From the NCBI GenBank assembly GCA_949752735.1, contig OX457047.1:15983922-16047921 (forward strand): a stretch of 64,000 bases of DNA, read 5' to 3'. Origin of the DNA: Lumbricus terrestris (lineage: Eukaryota; Annelida; Clitellata; Crassiclitellata; Lumbricidae). Within the stretch, counting starts at the first letter, position 1. Each line of letters begins with the position of its first letter. The notes under the pieces were generated by a model. That model was not told the DNA's origin. It saw only the letters and a program-made list of their open reading frames with translations, and did no database searches. Below are positions 11,201 to 23,129 of this stretch, piece after piece. A program made the translations under genes and the position numbers.

Positions 11201-14200
11201 TCAGTGTCATTAAAGAACTGGATCGACTCAGTTTACAGGTGAAGTGATTGCAAGGCAGTAATTGCGGGTTGTTCTGTTGAGTGCTAGGCTTTATGGCTCA
11301 TGAATAAGCTGGTGCCCTGCGCTTGGCTTTTGAGTGGTGCTTTAAATGTCTGCAGTTTGTATTTACGATATGGTTCAGTTTTATGAAATTGACATCAATT
11401 GTGGAGTGCCATTAAGACAGTTAAGTTGGAATAATGATGATATAATTTTCACTAGTTCTTATGCAGATGACTAAGCAAGAAACCAGTTATTTCTCCAGCT
11501 TATTATGACAATATTAGCACAAATTCGTTGGTTCTTCAGTGTCTTCATAATTATCTATGTAAGACTTCTGCTCTGCCGGGTCATGGTCAGTTCTACGTCT
11601 ACGCATTTCGGGTGGTTTTTTTCATTGATCCCTTGAGCTTTTGTCTTCAAGAATCATTACTGCAAGTAGTAATAGAGTAGTGATAAAAATGTAATAATTT
11701 AAATGTAATTTGTTTGTAGGTTCCTTTGTTTCAGCCATGGAAGGCATCTTTAGCACCAGCTTTGGATTCTGTAAGTGTGATGGAATTTCTGGAGAAATTC
11801 TGTTGGACAAGGTACTGCTCAAACATACTTACCTAGTACTCAGTCCTTCCCGTGCAAGTCTGCGCATCGGACAGTGCATGTCCTGCAGCTTCTTGGCTTC
11901 ATTCGACTACATTTATAGGAAGTTTAAGTCATCTCTGATGGTTTCCGGCCAGTTCTTCCGCAGTCTTCCACTCTTCCTTCTTCCTCCAGCATTCCAGAAC
12001 ATCTCTTTCATTCATTCATTTCGAGAATTTATATAGCACCTCTTCAAGAAACCTGCTCAAACCGTCTCTGGTTTGACTCTTCTGTTGTGGAATTTGTTTG
12101 ACTCATCCATAAGACAAGCATCACTTATCCACTTCAATCTTCTCTTTCTTATGACGTTTTCTCTATCTTCTTGTTCCATCTTCTCTCTGATTGTTATGTT
12201 TATTATCTTGTCACATTACGATACATGTAGGATTCTTTGCTGCCGCCTATGAGTGGCTTGTTGTAATCTTCATGTGGTTAGTGGTGACCTGGTCCTTCGT
12301 TAGAACAGTGGTGTAAGAGTTTAAAACCCAGTTGAGAGTCAGCTTTTCATAGTTGGAGTCCTTGAGGCAATCAAAATTTAAAGTTGAACTTATTCGTGTT
12401 TGTTTACTCTTAAAGAATACTTTGTATAAGTCATGACGTGTTTTCCTTTTGTTAGTTTTTCAAAGTCTATGGTGGAGATTGGTTTAACCGCCGTCTTTGC
12501 CCATCCGTGCAGCAAGGTCTCGCTGCTCTACGCACTACACTTGATCCGATCATGTGGAGGCACCAGAGCACTCTTTGACCAGAAGGGAGGTCTTCAGGTA
12601 ACACCCCAGTCAAAAAAGTCAAAATCCCTTGTTGTTACCGTCTTGAACATTGCTCAAGTGGTGAGCAATGTGATTTTTTGTACAACACTGTTCGTTTTGG
12701 TTAAGGCATTTCCTGCATGTGTACTCTTTCAAATCAATTCTTGGTCTAAATGGAATTCAGGTACTTTTCCATTTCTTGGGTTCATGTTCAATAATTTGGT
12801 GTCCCTAGTTTGTGGGATCTTTTTTATAGCTTTACAGCTTCTGCTTTTGTAACCAAGCTGCAATTATATGTAAACCTGGCGTGTTTAATTTGGTTGCAGA
12901 ATAAACCAGTTTGATTGATTGATTGGTTGGCTGATTGATTGATTGGTTGGCTGATTGATTGATTGATTGATTGAGTGATTGATTGAGAAACATTCAACCC
13001 AGCAGTTGTGCAATGAAGCAGACTTCAAATGTTGATGAAACACTCATGTTGGTTTTTCGTTTGAATTTGCATAAATTCCCGATTAATTTTCAATGGACAA
13101 AGGTGGTGGAATATAGTCTAATTCTTGCTGCATCTAACTAACACATTTTTTAGGCTGATAGTCGCTTAGAGCCATCAACTGAAGAACTCGCATTTACTAC
13201 CGGCATTTCTGCGTTTATCAGGAATTTGCTTTGTGTCTTGTGATCTCTTGAAAGAAGGATAATTCTCTTTAAGTTCTGTTTGTTTCTGTTGAGCTGATAC
13301 GCTCATTTTTGTTTTCAATAGGAAATGAAGTTGATTGGTGGATCAGACTCAATAAGCTTGGGAATGGCCAAAGAACTCGGATGTAAATTGCTGTCAATCT
13401 TGATCTTTAAAAGCTTTAATTTTGCACCCTTCGTTTGATACTCAGTTTTATTATGTTTTAAATTGTTCATGTTTTTTTGTTTTCTTCATTTGATGCACTG
13501 GGTTTATGAGTAAACAGTACCAACTGTTGTTTTTATTAAATGGTAATCCTTGTTTTTGAACTTTTTGGTTTTAAGATATTTCAATTTTCAAGTTTTATAG
13601 CATGATGTATAATTTTTTATGTGTTAAGACATGATTTTCAGTTATTGATGAAAATATATGGAAGGGATGAACCAGGTGAAACAAAATTTAATGCGAAGGC
13701 GGAAAAGGTCATGAACCTACGACTGAGACAAGCAACTTGGTCCTATAGTGGGTTGCGGTGGTGTAGTGGGTATGTTCGTTGCCTTGCAGCCAGAAGGTTG
13801 GGGGTTCGAATCCACCTCAAGCCACCTCGTAGGAACCTTGGGCAAGTCCTTCACTCACAATTGCTAATGCGCTTCGGCATCAAACTCCGATTCAGTGTCC
13901 GCACTGTTGTCTGGAGTGCTTCTGAGTATAAATCTTGAAGAGGTGGTATAACAAGTCATGTACAAACAAATGAAAATAAGGTGTTTGAGATGTGCTTCAG
14001 AGTTTATGGATTAGTGGACTGAATTCTTAAAAGAAAAGTTATCTGTGAAAATTGCATGCCAGTGCGCTTGAATCAGTTTAATTTTGATGTTTGCTGAGAT
14101 TTTGACTGCACTTACATCTTTGTGAACTCAACTAAGGTCAGGCAGTGAGGGATAGGGCTGTCACATGACCTCATGGGCTAAGGTGAAGAAAAATTAAGGA

Positions 14201-17200
14201 GCTAATGTTCACCTTACACTGTTGGAGATTAATCTGATACTTTTTTAATCAGTAGCAGCCTTACTTGATACGCATGGAAGCTTCTTGAGGATATCATATG
14301 GGTCTGTTCTTTGCATGTAATTGGCTGTTTGTGAATACTCTACATTATAGGGCATGTTGCTGGTCTTGACTTGCAGCTGCTGTCCATTTAAAGACACGAG
14401 TGAGAGCGATTAATCAGTTGGGTGATGAAGTAGAAATAACCACCGACGATAATTCCATTCTAAGGGTGAGTCTGTCCAAACACGGTAAAGGCTTTAATCC
14501 TTTGAACCCGGAGCTCCTGTAACTTTATGGATAACGGGCCGGAAAACCGGCCCGTCGGGTTCAAAGGGTTAAGGGAATCTGAGAGGTATTACTGAAGTAC
14601 AAGTAAACTATAAGTGGCAGCTTTTATATACATGTATGTCATTTTATTATAACTTTTACTGATGACTTATAATATGTTGTTTGAAGTATTTGCCATTCAG
14701 CATTTGCTACTTTTGAATACCACACCAGTAGCCAAAATCCGGGAATTGATTTGGCCAAATACGGTAGATTAGTCTCAAGAAACAATATGATAATTAGAAC
14801 AAGTCTTTTAAGCTCTTTAGAAGCTAAAACCGCTGGATCCACAAGACCATGTGGACCAGGGCAAATATTAGGTGTAGATTGTGTACTAGAGTGTTTAAAA
14901 AAAAATAATTTTTGAAAACTCAAGTGGCTAGATGCTTAAATGATGCCATTTGGTGTTGTAAATAACTCATTAAATTTTCATGAGATTATTCCACTGTTTA
15001 GTGACAGCTCAACAGAGTTCTGTATTCTGTAACCAGTCATTGTGAATTTACCTTCATTTCATTTACATAAAAATACATTATTTTGTGCTGTGATGCCTGT
15101 GAGTGGCAGACAATCAGACACAGTGGAACAGATTACTCCTTTTCTTTACTTACTTGCATTTAGGATGCACATTGCACAATGTGTTTCAAAGAATATTAAA
15201 TTAAGTCTTTATAGCATCTTTGCTGGACGTCTCGACTCTCGAGTTGGAATGACAATCTAAGAAATGGAATGACAATGCGGATTGCAAAAGACTGATACAA
15301 ATTCAACAGGACAGGATTTTTCTACAGTACATGAGAGAAGAAAGGAAAATGACAGCAGGTAGTCAGTCTCTAGCATTCAAAGAATGTGAAAAGAAGCAAA
15401 TACATAGGAAGTTTGAAGAAATCTGTCGCATCAAAAAGGCAATGGCAGCAAAAGGTGATACAAAGTCAGCTACCATGACAGAATACAAGGATGACACTGA
15501 CGATTAGATCTGAGAACTGCTAATTAGCAAGTATCATTGACACAAGACTTGCTGATGAAAGCAAGCACTCTAGTGACTCCATGGATAACAATACAAACTC
15601 ATCAAACTGTGATGTTCACTACACTCAAAAGACGACACCTCACTGATGATCCACTGTCTGCGGCAATCCTTGGTCGCACAAAAACTACACCATGAGAAGC
15701 AATACACATTGTTGCTCCAGCTCTTAGTTGCTCTTGGCATTTGATGTTGAGGACATGACACTGTTAACTAGTTCTATCTGGAGAGCATGGACAATAGTTA
15801 GGAAATTCTAAATACATGCCAAATACGTGCCAGGTACTCCGATTGCTCATTTCGACAGAAAATTACTACCAGACCCTGATAAGGACCTGGTTGACAGGAT
15901 GCCAATTGTTCTATGAGGAATGAATGTTGATCAATTATTGTTGGCCATTCCTGAACTCCTAGTGAGCCCTACTGGTTCTGGTGAACTTATGGAAAACACC
16001 GTGATCCAAACATGACAATTAAGACTGGAAAGATGCACCAGATTGGCATGCAAGTCTTTGTTCCGATACAACCAGCTTAAACACTGCTGTTCAAACCGGT
16101 GCCATTATAGTCATTCAGCAGGCATTTGACAAATGTCTGATGTCTTTAGCCTGCCAGCAGCATATCTTTTAACTTGTTTCAGCTGCAGTGTTTGAACAAT
16201 ATTTCAAGTCTTCCGGGTCATAGATTGCAGCAATGTGTAAGCTTACTCGATTAAAAGAATAGTGGAATTTCATTGATACTAGCAAATACAATGTTCACAC
16301 TGTATGCTCTAGCCATTGGAGCCAAATCTGATCTCACAGGTGGTGAGTTTGGCTTGACCAGAGGAGGGAGGACAATTATAGGCTTCCTTCAGACTCAACT
16401 CAGCCGAGATATTCAACCGTGTCAGGATTGCCTCAAGTTCATAAAATTGGCACTAGGTACTGGGTGCAAATGTCACTGTTGTGAGTGTAATGATCAAGTA
16501 CATTTCAGCCCTCCAGGAGCATATCACCGTGCCAGATGGATGGTAAAGGAAAGTTGCTTTTAAAAAATTTACTTGTTCATGAACAATTCAAACCTACAGC
16601 ACAAGAGCCAAAGGCTCTTTGATGCACCCCGTCTGCTCACTATTAACACCAATGTGAAGGCTTGGTTAACTGCTCCAAACAGTTCAGATGTTCCATATAA
16701 TGACCTCTGTCGCCTCCATACTTTGGAGTTATTTGGCAAGGATGACAGTCAAGTGGCAGACATTACACTGAAGAAAATGAGAAAGCACCTGTGGTACATG
16801 AGTGAGGATTAGATTGGTCTGGCATTGTTTCTGATTGTGTCTGGAATAGAGGAGAAAGATGTGATGATTGCTGTTCTGAAGAGGCCACAGATGAAAACAG
16901 ATGTCAGAAGGGTTTATTTCAAAGTCAATTGAATAATTCCAGGAATAGACTAATTGGATTCTGTCACTAAAAGATCTATGCAGCTGTTCACTGCACTTAC
17001 CGGGTAAAATTGATCCACATTTTCTTACAGATGATCAAATTATTTGGCCTTCCAGCCCTGCCTACATTGATGCCAAGCATAAGGTGGCAAGCATAAAAGT
17101 CATCAATGCCTCTGTGGAACATGCTGTCTCGTTGCAACGGACTTCAATTGTGTTCAGCGGCAGCTTGTGTTTCAGATAGCCAAATATGATCGACGTCTCA

Positions 17201-20200
17201 TGACGACTTCACTTAAGAAAAAGTACAGAGCTGACAAGACACATTCTAATCTTTACCTACATTACTGTGAACACTGAATAGTAGTGTGACATGACCTATG
17301 CACTATTTCACTCAAATATTTTGACCAGTTCAAATAAAAATTAACATTAAAGGTTATTTTACAGTAAAAATGACGTTTTCGTCATTTTACAAAACTTTGC
17401 ATGTCTTGAGCTGTCACTAAAACTCATTGCATATGCCTATAATTTTGCACTAATGTTCCTGATCCTAAACGGCACCAAACTAGGGTCTAGCCCAATATGA
17501 AATGAAAAATAATTTTTTTCTCTAACGTTGGTGAATCGGCCTATTGTGTACTTGTGAATAACATTTCTAAGCTCAGATCAGGTACCTCTTGGAGAGATTT
17601 AGCAGGTGTACTGGTACTAATTGTATCTAAGACTTTTGCAGTCGCTCACTAGATGGATTGTTAAAACTGAAGAATTACTTATTGAAGTGGAGGAGTATTA
17701 CATGAATATAGGCCTATAGACATTTCATGTTGAATAACGTTGTATATCATGTTCTGGATTGCTGTTGTAGGCCAAAGCTGTAATTGTTACCACATCTCCT
17801 GCCGTTGTGGGACACATAAACTGGACACCAGACCTTCCATCTAACCTGCTAGCTGTAGGTATTTAATGATTGCTATATGAATTGTTTACCTAGTTAATAT
17901 ATTGTGCTATTTAATAAGACTTGATTTCTAGTGTGACATGTTTTGCTGTTACAACTTGCAAAGGTTAACAATTTTTTTCTTTTCTTTTGTTAATATTTTA
18001 ACCAGCATGCCTACTTCCTCTTTAAAAAAAATTTTTTTCAATCTCACAGTGTAGCACTTTGTGTGCATGCTATTTAGCTATTTTTTTTAATTTGGCAATT
18101 TGCTGTGCGTAGGTTGGTCTGATTGGTGACAAATACTGCCTTTGGATTCATTATGACTAGTTATCCTCATATTGCTGTAGGGCAGAGGTGGAAGCTTTTG
18201 AAACTAGATTGTTATAGCAACTAAGTTCAGAACAACAACAGGATTATGTATCTTTGATTATGTGTCCTGTGGGCTGCATAACTACATGAAACTATTACAA
18301 AGGCATAGCACACATTGATTTGTTGATGATTGTTTTGAGATGGTATTCTTAAATTGCATTACTCCATTTGGTGTTTAAAACCATTTGTCAGCACCTCATG
18401 TTCAAATTTATTTCTGCATAAAATATAGCAACTGAGTAAATACAGATTATGGACATAACACTATGTAAAGTGATGTATTTTTAATGTTTTGTCAGTTTGC
18501 TGAATTGCCATTTGTCAACCGGCCTTACTTCAAGACGACCACTTACTATGAGAAAGCTTTCTGGGAAGAAAAAGGTGAGGCCAACTGTTATTATTCTTTT
18601 GTTGGGTTCCTTTGGAGTCTCGTGTCAGTGTACGACCAGTACTTTCAAGGTATTTAGAGCCGAGAAACAGATGAAAAACACATGAGTGGCAATGCCTACC
18701 ATTCCCTGCAAATAAGAGGACTGAGATTAGCAGAGTCCTGAGTAATTCAGGAAGATCTAAAGGGATAAATGACAAATAGAGTAATTTGTCGTGGAAGCCA
18801 GTGAAATGCAGCCGAAATCAACAGGTTTTATTTTTCGCATTTTGATTGCGTTATTGCTTTATTTTAATTTGTTACCATAATGTTTTATTATATATTTATG
18901 TATATATTATTTTTATATCTACATTGAATTGTTTTATTACTAATTTAATGTTGTTTAATGCTACTTGATGCTGCTACATCAGTTTAGTTTTATTATAAGT
19001 GTTTCAGTAAGCAACATTTGTACAGTATTAAAGTTAAAGATACTAAACAAATATTCAGGTGTTGTTTTGCAGGTTAAGGTCTATTTCAAATTTTCATAAG
19101 CTTTAAACTTGCTTTGCTTTCATTCTAAAATTTTCTTGACATTTAGGTGTATTTAGAAAGAATTTTTGTTTTGTTTTGACTCAATTTAATGCATTTTTTC
19201 TGATTTATGTGTAGGACTAAATGGATCATTTGTTAGCAGTGATGGTATTGTTAACGTCGCTTATCCTGACACAAAGCATGATGGGAGTCATCCTGCAATC
19301 ATGGGGTATGAAGAAATGGTATCTTTGTGTTAATAATTATTGTAATTATTATTACTTCGTTGTTATTATTATTATTATTTTATTATCGCTGTAATACTGT
19401 TACTATTATAATTTAGCTTTTGCAATAATTATTATAATTATTATTACTGTGTTATTATTATTATTTTATTATTATTACCGTAATACTGTTACTATTACGG
19501 ATTAGCTTTTTAGTTTGCATGTAATTTCAAACATAATTATAACAAAGGACCAACTTGTGTATGGATCAATCACTTGAGAGTTATTGAGTTTGTACTGATT
19601 GCTGTTATTTTGTTTTTGGTTGATGCTCTGTCAATAAAATTAATGGTGACTAATACTGATTAGCTCAAGAGCATTCTTATAATACCTGGTGTACCAAGAA
19701 GCAAGACCTGGCTATCTATGTTCTCATCATGCTCCCTGTCAGTATGTGGCTAAGGCCGAATAGATACTAATCATATTATTAAAATGTTCTGAAATTGATC
19801 GATTCCAAACATTTATATAGCGCTTCTTCAAGAAACCTACTCAGAGGCGCTCTCTGTGCTGGCCTACTTGGTGTCATATTAAGAACAAATATATTACATC
19901 AGTTAGTAAACAATGCACAGTAAGCTGGAAGAGTGATCATCGGCAGGCACACACACGCGTGCGCACACACACATACACAGGTGGAGCCAACCAACGGATT
20001 TCGTCAACAGCTGATAGATGGTGTGGACGGATGTTCAGAGTCTCTGGACCAAGTGCCATGGTGTCGTAAGGTAGAATGACCGCAGGCGACAACGTTTGCA
20101 AACACGATAACGGTGTTGACGAGTAGTCTCTCACTTGTAGAAGATGACGCACGTCCGGCCAAATACAGGAACGTTAACACGTCAGGGTCTTTTACTTCCC

Positions 20201-23129
20201 ACTGTTTATTGCATGTGAACGGTATTATATCGTCAAAATTTCTGAGAATTCATCAGTTCTGTATTGACCTAGACAGAAACTTCTGGGCTGGATGATGCAG
20301 GATGGATATCAACGGCTAAAAGAGAAGTTAAACTGCGAGAGGAGTTTGCCACCGGACGTACGAACCTGCCAACTGGCAGAGAACAACATGATGCTATTGA
20401 GTATGTCTCTTGAGGCATGCAGAAAATTATTCAAAGAAGAAAGGTTAAAAAGCATCATATGATAATTTTTCTGATGCTGTTTTGTATCTTAGATTCGTTC
20501 TGGGTGAGAAGTACCAACAGATGTCACAGAAAGATCGGTTGGTGTTTCTTCTTCCAAGAAATAGAATAACGTATTTGTATTGCCTTTGTGTAACTCATAT
20601 CTGCTTCGTTTTTCATTTTCCTGTTCGGAAACTTACTTTATTCAACATGCCATCTGAGTATTTCTTGCAGCCATGTGTCTGTGTTCTCTTATTGCTGTTA
20701 TTATTTATTATTTTCTTTGTATTTTGAAATGTATGCATGCATCTCTTTTATTACATCTAAAACTCACTCAAATAGACTGCGCACAGTGCACAGACTAAAA
20801 CTGAGAACTCAACTGAGTGATTAGGCATATTGAACAGCTTTAAACATGCCTAGTAAGAGAGTATGACTGTAATAAGCAGGTTCAATGTTGTAAAATCTAA
20901 ATAATAATAATATAACACGTGTTTAATCTAATGTTAGCAAACTGGTAAGGCTTGAGAAACAAAATAGATACTGTTGCATTTTATTCGTGAACTTCAGAAA
21001 AAGCATCAGGAAGGTTTAGACGCAATGAGCCAGACTTTGTTTCTCAACTCGGATATCATACAGTTTGTTGTAGGTAGTGTTTAAAAAAGAGGCTTTGCCA
21101 ATGTAAACATCTATTGGCACTGGATTCATTAGCTCAGCTTGACCTCCCCGGATTCTGACCTGGCACCGGAACGAAAAGGGCAGCTCTGGCTACTGCGGAC
21201 TTGACTTGATATGGCGCTGGTGAATAAGCTGGTCTCCCTGACGTGGCTTTTGTGGGTGCTGAGAAATTCTCGAAGATTTGCAATTACATTAGCTGACTTT
21301 GAATATATGTGATATAAATGACTTTTAGGGCATCTGCTGTTGCAAGGCATTATGCAGAGCTGCTTGGAATCAATGCCATGGCAACGCCATCGGGTTATGA
21401 GGAGAAGTGGTGGGGTGACCCAGTGGAGTACGAACGCAGTGGACCGTGTGTCTTCACCCTTCCACCGAGGTTCATCACCAAGCACCAGACGTGAGTTTCT
21501 TATTCGTCAGAAATGAAACATAGGAAGGGACATAGTTCCAGTCTCCATGCTGAGTTTGCATCCTAATAATTACAATAACAATGGCAATTTCTATAGAACT
21601 GTACCACAGCCATGCCGTTATAAAGACGCCTAACAACAACAAAACTAGCAAAGATCGATGTTACGAACCAAGCAGCCACAAGCGTCGCTGCTATCATAAA
21701 GATACTTAATTTGATCCCTGACTTGGGTAGTTCATAAAACTTTGTATTCCTGTGCTCTTTACAAGTTCTCCTTAATATTTTTTAATTAGACATTAATTTT
21801 TCCTCTGCTATACCTAAGTAAGTCCTGGTTGTTGAAGTGATGACTGCCTTTCGCAATCTATTATGTACTGTCATTGTTGCACAACCTCCGTAGCAAGTCC
21901 AGATTCTAACTATGGTAGATTTGTAAGGTATGAGTTGAGGGGCTTAAAACCACAGAAGTATATTTGAGGACCATGGTTACGTGGTGGTGTTTGGGAATTT
22001 TATTAGTTAGAATGACCTTGCATTCCCAACTCTTCCTAACATCTCCTTGTTTTGTATGTACATATTATACAGACATGTTGAGTTAGATATATGGCACCCT
22101 AAACCAGTATCATGTCCAGTTTGATAATGGATTAGGTTTTTCGACTATCTAGATGCCCTTCTTTTTGCTGGTTATAGTCCTCAGTGCTAAGTTTATGCTG
22201 TGGTGCAACTTTAAATTTGATTAGTTAATTAAATTCTGTAACTTTTAGATTTCATCATAGCTTTATTATTTTGTTTTTGTTTTTAAATACTGTACTGATG
22301 CCTATTAATATTGCTGGTCAGTATTAACATTTGTTGCTTTAAAGATAAATGTGAGATGTTTGCATTTCTTGCAGACTTTGGGGTGAGTCATTTGGAAAGG
22401 TGCATTTTGCAGGGAGTGAAAGTTCTGCAGTGTTTCGAGGTTATATGGATGGAGGTGTGCGTGCCGCAGCAGTGGCCACAAAGAGGGTGAGTCCTTTGCA
22501 CACTACTTCCTTTCAATTGCATTTGGTTATTAATTGTTTAATATCATAATTGTATCAGACTTGTATGCAAGACTTCAACTTGGAGACCAATATGGTTGAA
22601 CTCCCAAGACCAAGACAATGGACACCACCGAGACATGGTAATCAAGACGGTGTTGAACGCACATTTTGGAAGTAATAGAAAAAAAAATAGTACCAAATCC
22701 CCAAAACAATTTCTCTCTCAACTGTTCAGGACTACCAGTGGCAAGTGCCGCTCTCATAAATAGTTGAAAGATATAGAATATTTCAGTCATGCCTTATATT
22801 AAAATTTATACCAAGATGGTATTCCGTAAGAGGATGGCGACTGTATGAAGGACATATTGTTAATAAAATTGGGTGGTACTTGATGGCGTGGCAGTTACTT
22901 TACATTGTTGCAAATGATACTTTCTCTCACTTTACAGATTCTAGATAGTCTAGAGCTGAAACCGAAAAGAGATTACTCCCGACTGATGGAACCTGCTCCT
23001 TATCTGGAACTTTCGCTTGTGGAACGCCTTCTACCTGGAGTCAGTCAGCTTCTCCTGGGATCAGGGCTTCTGCTCGCTTCAACTATCCTAGTCCTGGTCA
23101 CTTACTTCTGGCTGAAAGACTTCTACTAA
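8255..23129 (+). CDS. Monoamine oxidase-type flavin amine oxidase, 15 exons, complete
   Basis: Exons: 8255-8303, 8899-8993, 9623-9763, 11134-11238, 11720-11811, 12456-12597, 13322-13382, 14377-14465, 17771-17854, 18496-18574, 19215-19305, 20493-20537, 21329-21490, 22375-22486, 22938-23129. The 1539 bp give 512 residues (human MAO-A 527, MAO-B 520). Order of features: FAD-binding VVGAGISG (10-17), Glu35 ending the Rossmann strand, GGRT (41-44), Lys299 in FKTTTYYEKAFW (matching the conserved active-site Lys of MAO), YPDTKHDGSHPAIMGF, Cys398 in SGPC (position of the covalent FAD cysteine), FAGSES and GYMDGG, and a C-terminal hydrophobic helix at about 484-507, as in tail-anchored outer-mitochondrial-membrane MAO. 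Expected role: oxidative deamination of amines with H2O2 release. The first aromatic-cage Tyr after the Cys is not kept; the second (Tyr435) is. Orthology to a named MAO is not settled. Confidence 0.95.
9880..10203 (+). mobile_element. LINE reverse-transcriptase fossil, left part
   Basis: The plus strand, with one frameshift near 10005, encodes MSTNQFCLNATKTQLIWLGL, then KLDFQLLTEQF, then NVRNLGVTLDSSLTFKEH, then LTRSCFFQLRRLRAIRRSV and FTTIVHAFVC. This is the region before the C-terminal part of CR1/L2-type LINE polymerases. It lies in intron 3 of the monoamine oxidase gene in the host gene's orientation and is interrupted by the 18 bp minisatellite that follows. Confidence 0.85.
10204..10758 (+). 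repeat. 18 bp minisatellite, about 31 units, inside a LINE fossil
   Basis: The unit is GTTCATGTGTTTGTATGC or GTTCATGTGTTTGTCTGT. The first nine or so units are mainly of the TATGC kind, then nearly all are of the CTGTG kind with a few mixed ones. Each unit reads VHVFVC in the frame of the LINE protein, matching the VHAFVC codons at the array's left edge. The long frames crossing it on both strands are repeat artefacts. Confidence 0.97.
10759..10870 (+). mobile_element. LINE reverse-transcriptase fossil, right part (decayed)
   Basis: After the minisatellite, TGTCTCGATTCACCATTGCA resembles the codons for the CSRxDYCNSL motif that normally follows AFVC in these LINE proteins, with a one-base loss and substitutions. 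The next 60 bp are too decayed for a firm alignment. Confidence 0.5.
11825..12200 (-). mobile_element. LINE C-terminus (RPRKNW type), minus strand
   Basis: On the minus strand, broken by stops and frameshifts, it reads REKMEQEDRENVIRKRRLK, then RKNWPETIRDDLNFL, then NEAKKLQDMHCPMRRLAREG. The copy at 61705-62035 reads the parallel RENRAESTGELENIIRKKG and GRGRPRKNWMGTVREDL. It follows the monoamine oxidase exon at 11720-11811 directly, within intron 5. A LINE/SINE-type tail of the other family (12004-12062) is inserted in it. Confidence 0.7.
12004..12062 (-). mobile_element. CR1/L2-type LINE 3' tail fragment
   Basis: GAATTTATATAGCACCTCTT followed by CAAGAAACCTGCTCA is the reverse of the shared GGGAGCGCCTCTGAG...GGCGCTATATAAATTC tail. 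It is preceded by CATTCATTCATT, the simple-sequence end of the element. Confidence 0.6.
12903..12988 (+). repeat. (GATT)n / (GGTTG)n simple repeat
   Basis: This is a GATTGATTGGTTGGCTGATT-type tetranucleotide tract in intron 6 of the monoamine oxidase gene. It follows GCAGAATAAACCAGTTTGAT, which looks like a LINE 3' end, so the tract may be an expanded retrotransposon tail. Confidence 0.85.
13748..13971 (+). mobile_element. tRNA-derived SINE, full length
   Basis: The head is GTGGGTTGCGGTGGTGTAGT with an A box, then GGGGTTCGAATCCACCTCAA with a consensus B box. The body is CTTGGGCAAGTCCTTCACTC, and the tail has GGAGTGCTTCTGAGTA and GGTGGTATAACAAGT. It lies in intron 7 of the monoamine oxidase gene. 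The open frame crossing it (13621-13938) is not a gene. Confidence 0.9.
14494..14572. mobile_element. 71 bp TTAA-flanked palindromic element
   Basis: TTAA stands at 14494-14497 and 14569-14572. Between them, TCCTTTGAACCCG faces CGGGTTCAAAGGG, and the centre holds a second stem (GGGCCGG/CCGGCCC). The TTAA duplication and short inverted ends fit a minimal piggyBac-type non-autonomous element. It lies in intron 8 of the monoamine oxidase gene, 28 bp after the splice donor at 14466. Confidence 0.65.
15270..17280 (+). pseudogene. Decayed coding sequence of a multicopy invertebrate protein (probable mobile-element gene)
   Basis: Several plus-strand stretches read well between stops and frameshifts. 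In order they are FLQYMREERKMTAGSQSL, LPDPDKDLVDRMPIVL, DQLLLAIPELLVS, SDTTSLNTAVQTGA, LMSLACQQHI, WNFIDTSKYNV, TLYALAIGAKSDLTGGEFGL, PGAYHRARWMVKE, NVKAWLTAPNSSDVPYNDL and LKKMRKHLWYMSED. The order and words (DTTSxNTG, LACRHH, W-x-x-ID, PGAxHRARWM, HLWYxSE) are those of a large family of uncharacterised, high-copy invertebrate proteins that I know from memory without a settled name. Many copies and an RNase-H-like look suggest a transposase, but that is inference. It lies in intron 8 of the monoamine oxidase gene in the host orientation and cannot make a protein here. Confidence 0.7.
17855..22374 (+). other. Monoamine oxidase introns 9-13, mostly without recognised features
   Basis: Outside exons 10-13 this stretch holds AT-rich sequence, an ATT/ATTATT-rich block (19325-19500), a LINE tail fragment at 19800-19860, and a GC-richer block at about 19930-20410 with no recognised match. 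I saw no other coding or RNA gene. Confidence 0.5.
19800..19860 (-). mobile_element. CR1/L2-type LINE 3' tail fragment
   Basis: CATTTATATAGCGCTTCTTC, then AAGAAACCTACTCAGAGGCG, then CTCTC is the reverse complement of the common GAGCGCCTCTGAG...GCGCTATATAAAT tail. Nothing of the coding part is attached. Confidence 0.65.

Noticed and set aside
16273..16812. Two open frames of 96 and 79 codons as possible host exons in intron 8 of the monoamine oxidase gene
   Set aside because: They belong to one decayed intronless coding sequence with frameshifts and stops (15270-17280) and do not fit the oxidase.
20290..20405. Candidate extra exon of the monoamine oxidase gene (frame reading ISTAKREVKLREEFATGRTN)
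   Set aside because: It has a fair donor (GTATGT), but no acceptor gives a frame-compatible join. The 45 bp exon at 20493-20537 joins both neighbours in phase and matches the family (MGFVLGEKY...KDR|ASAVARHYAELLG).
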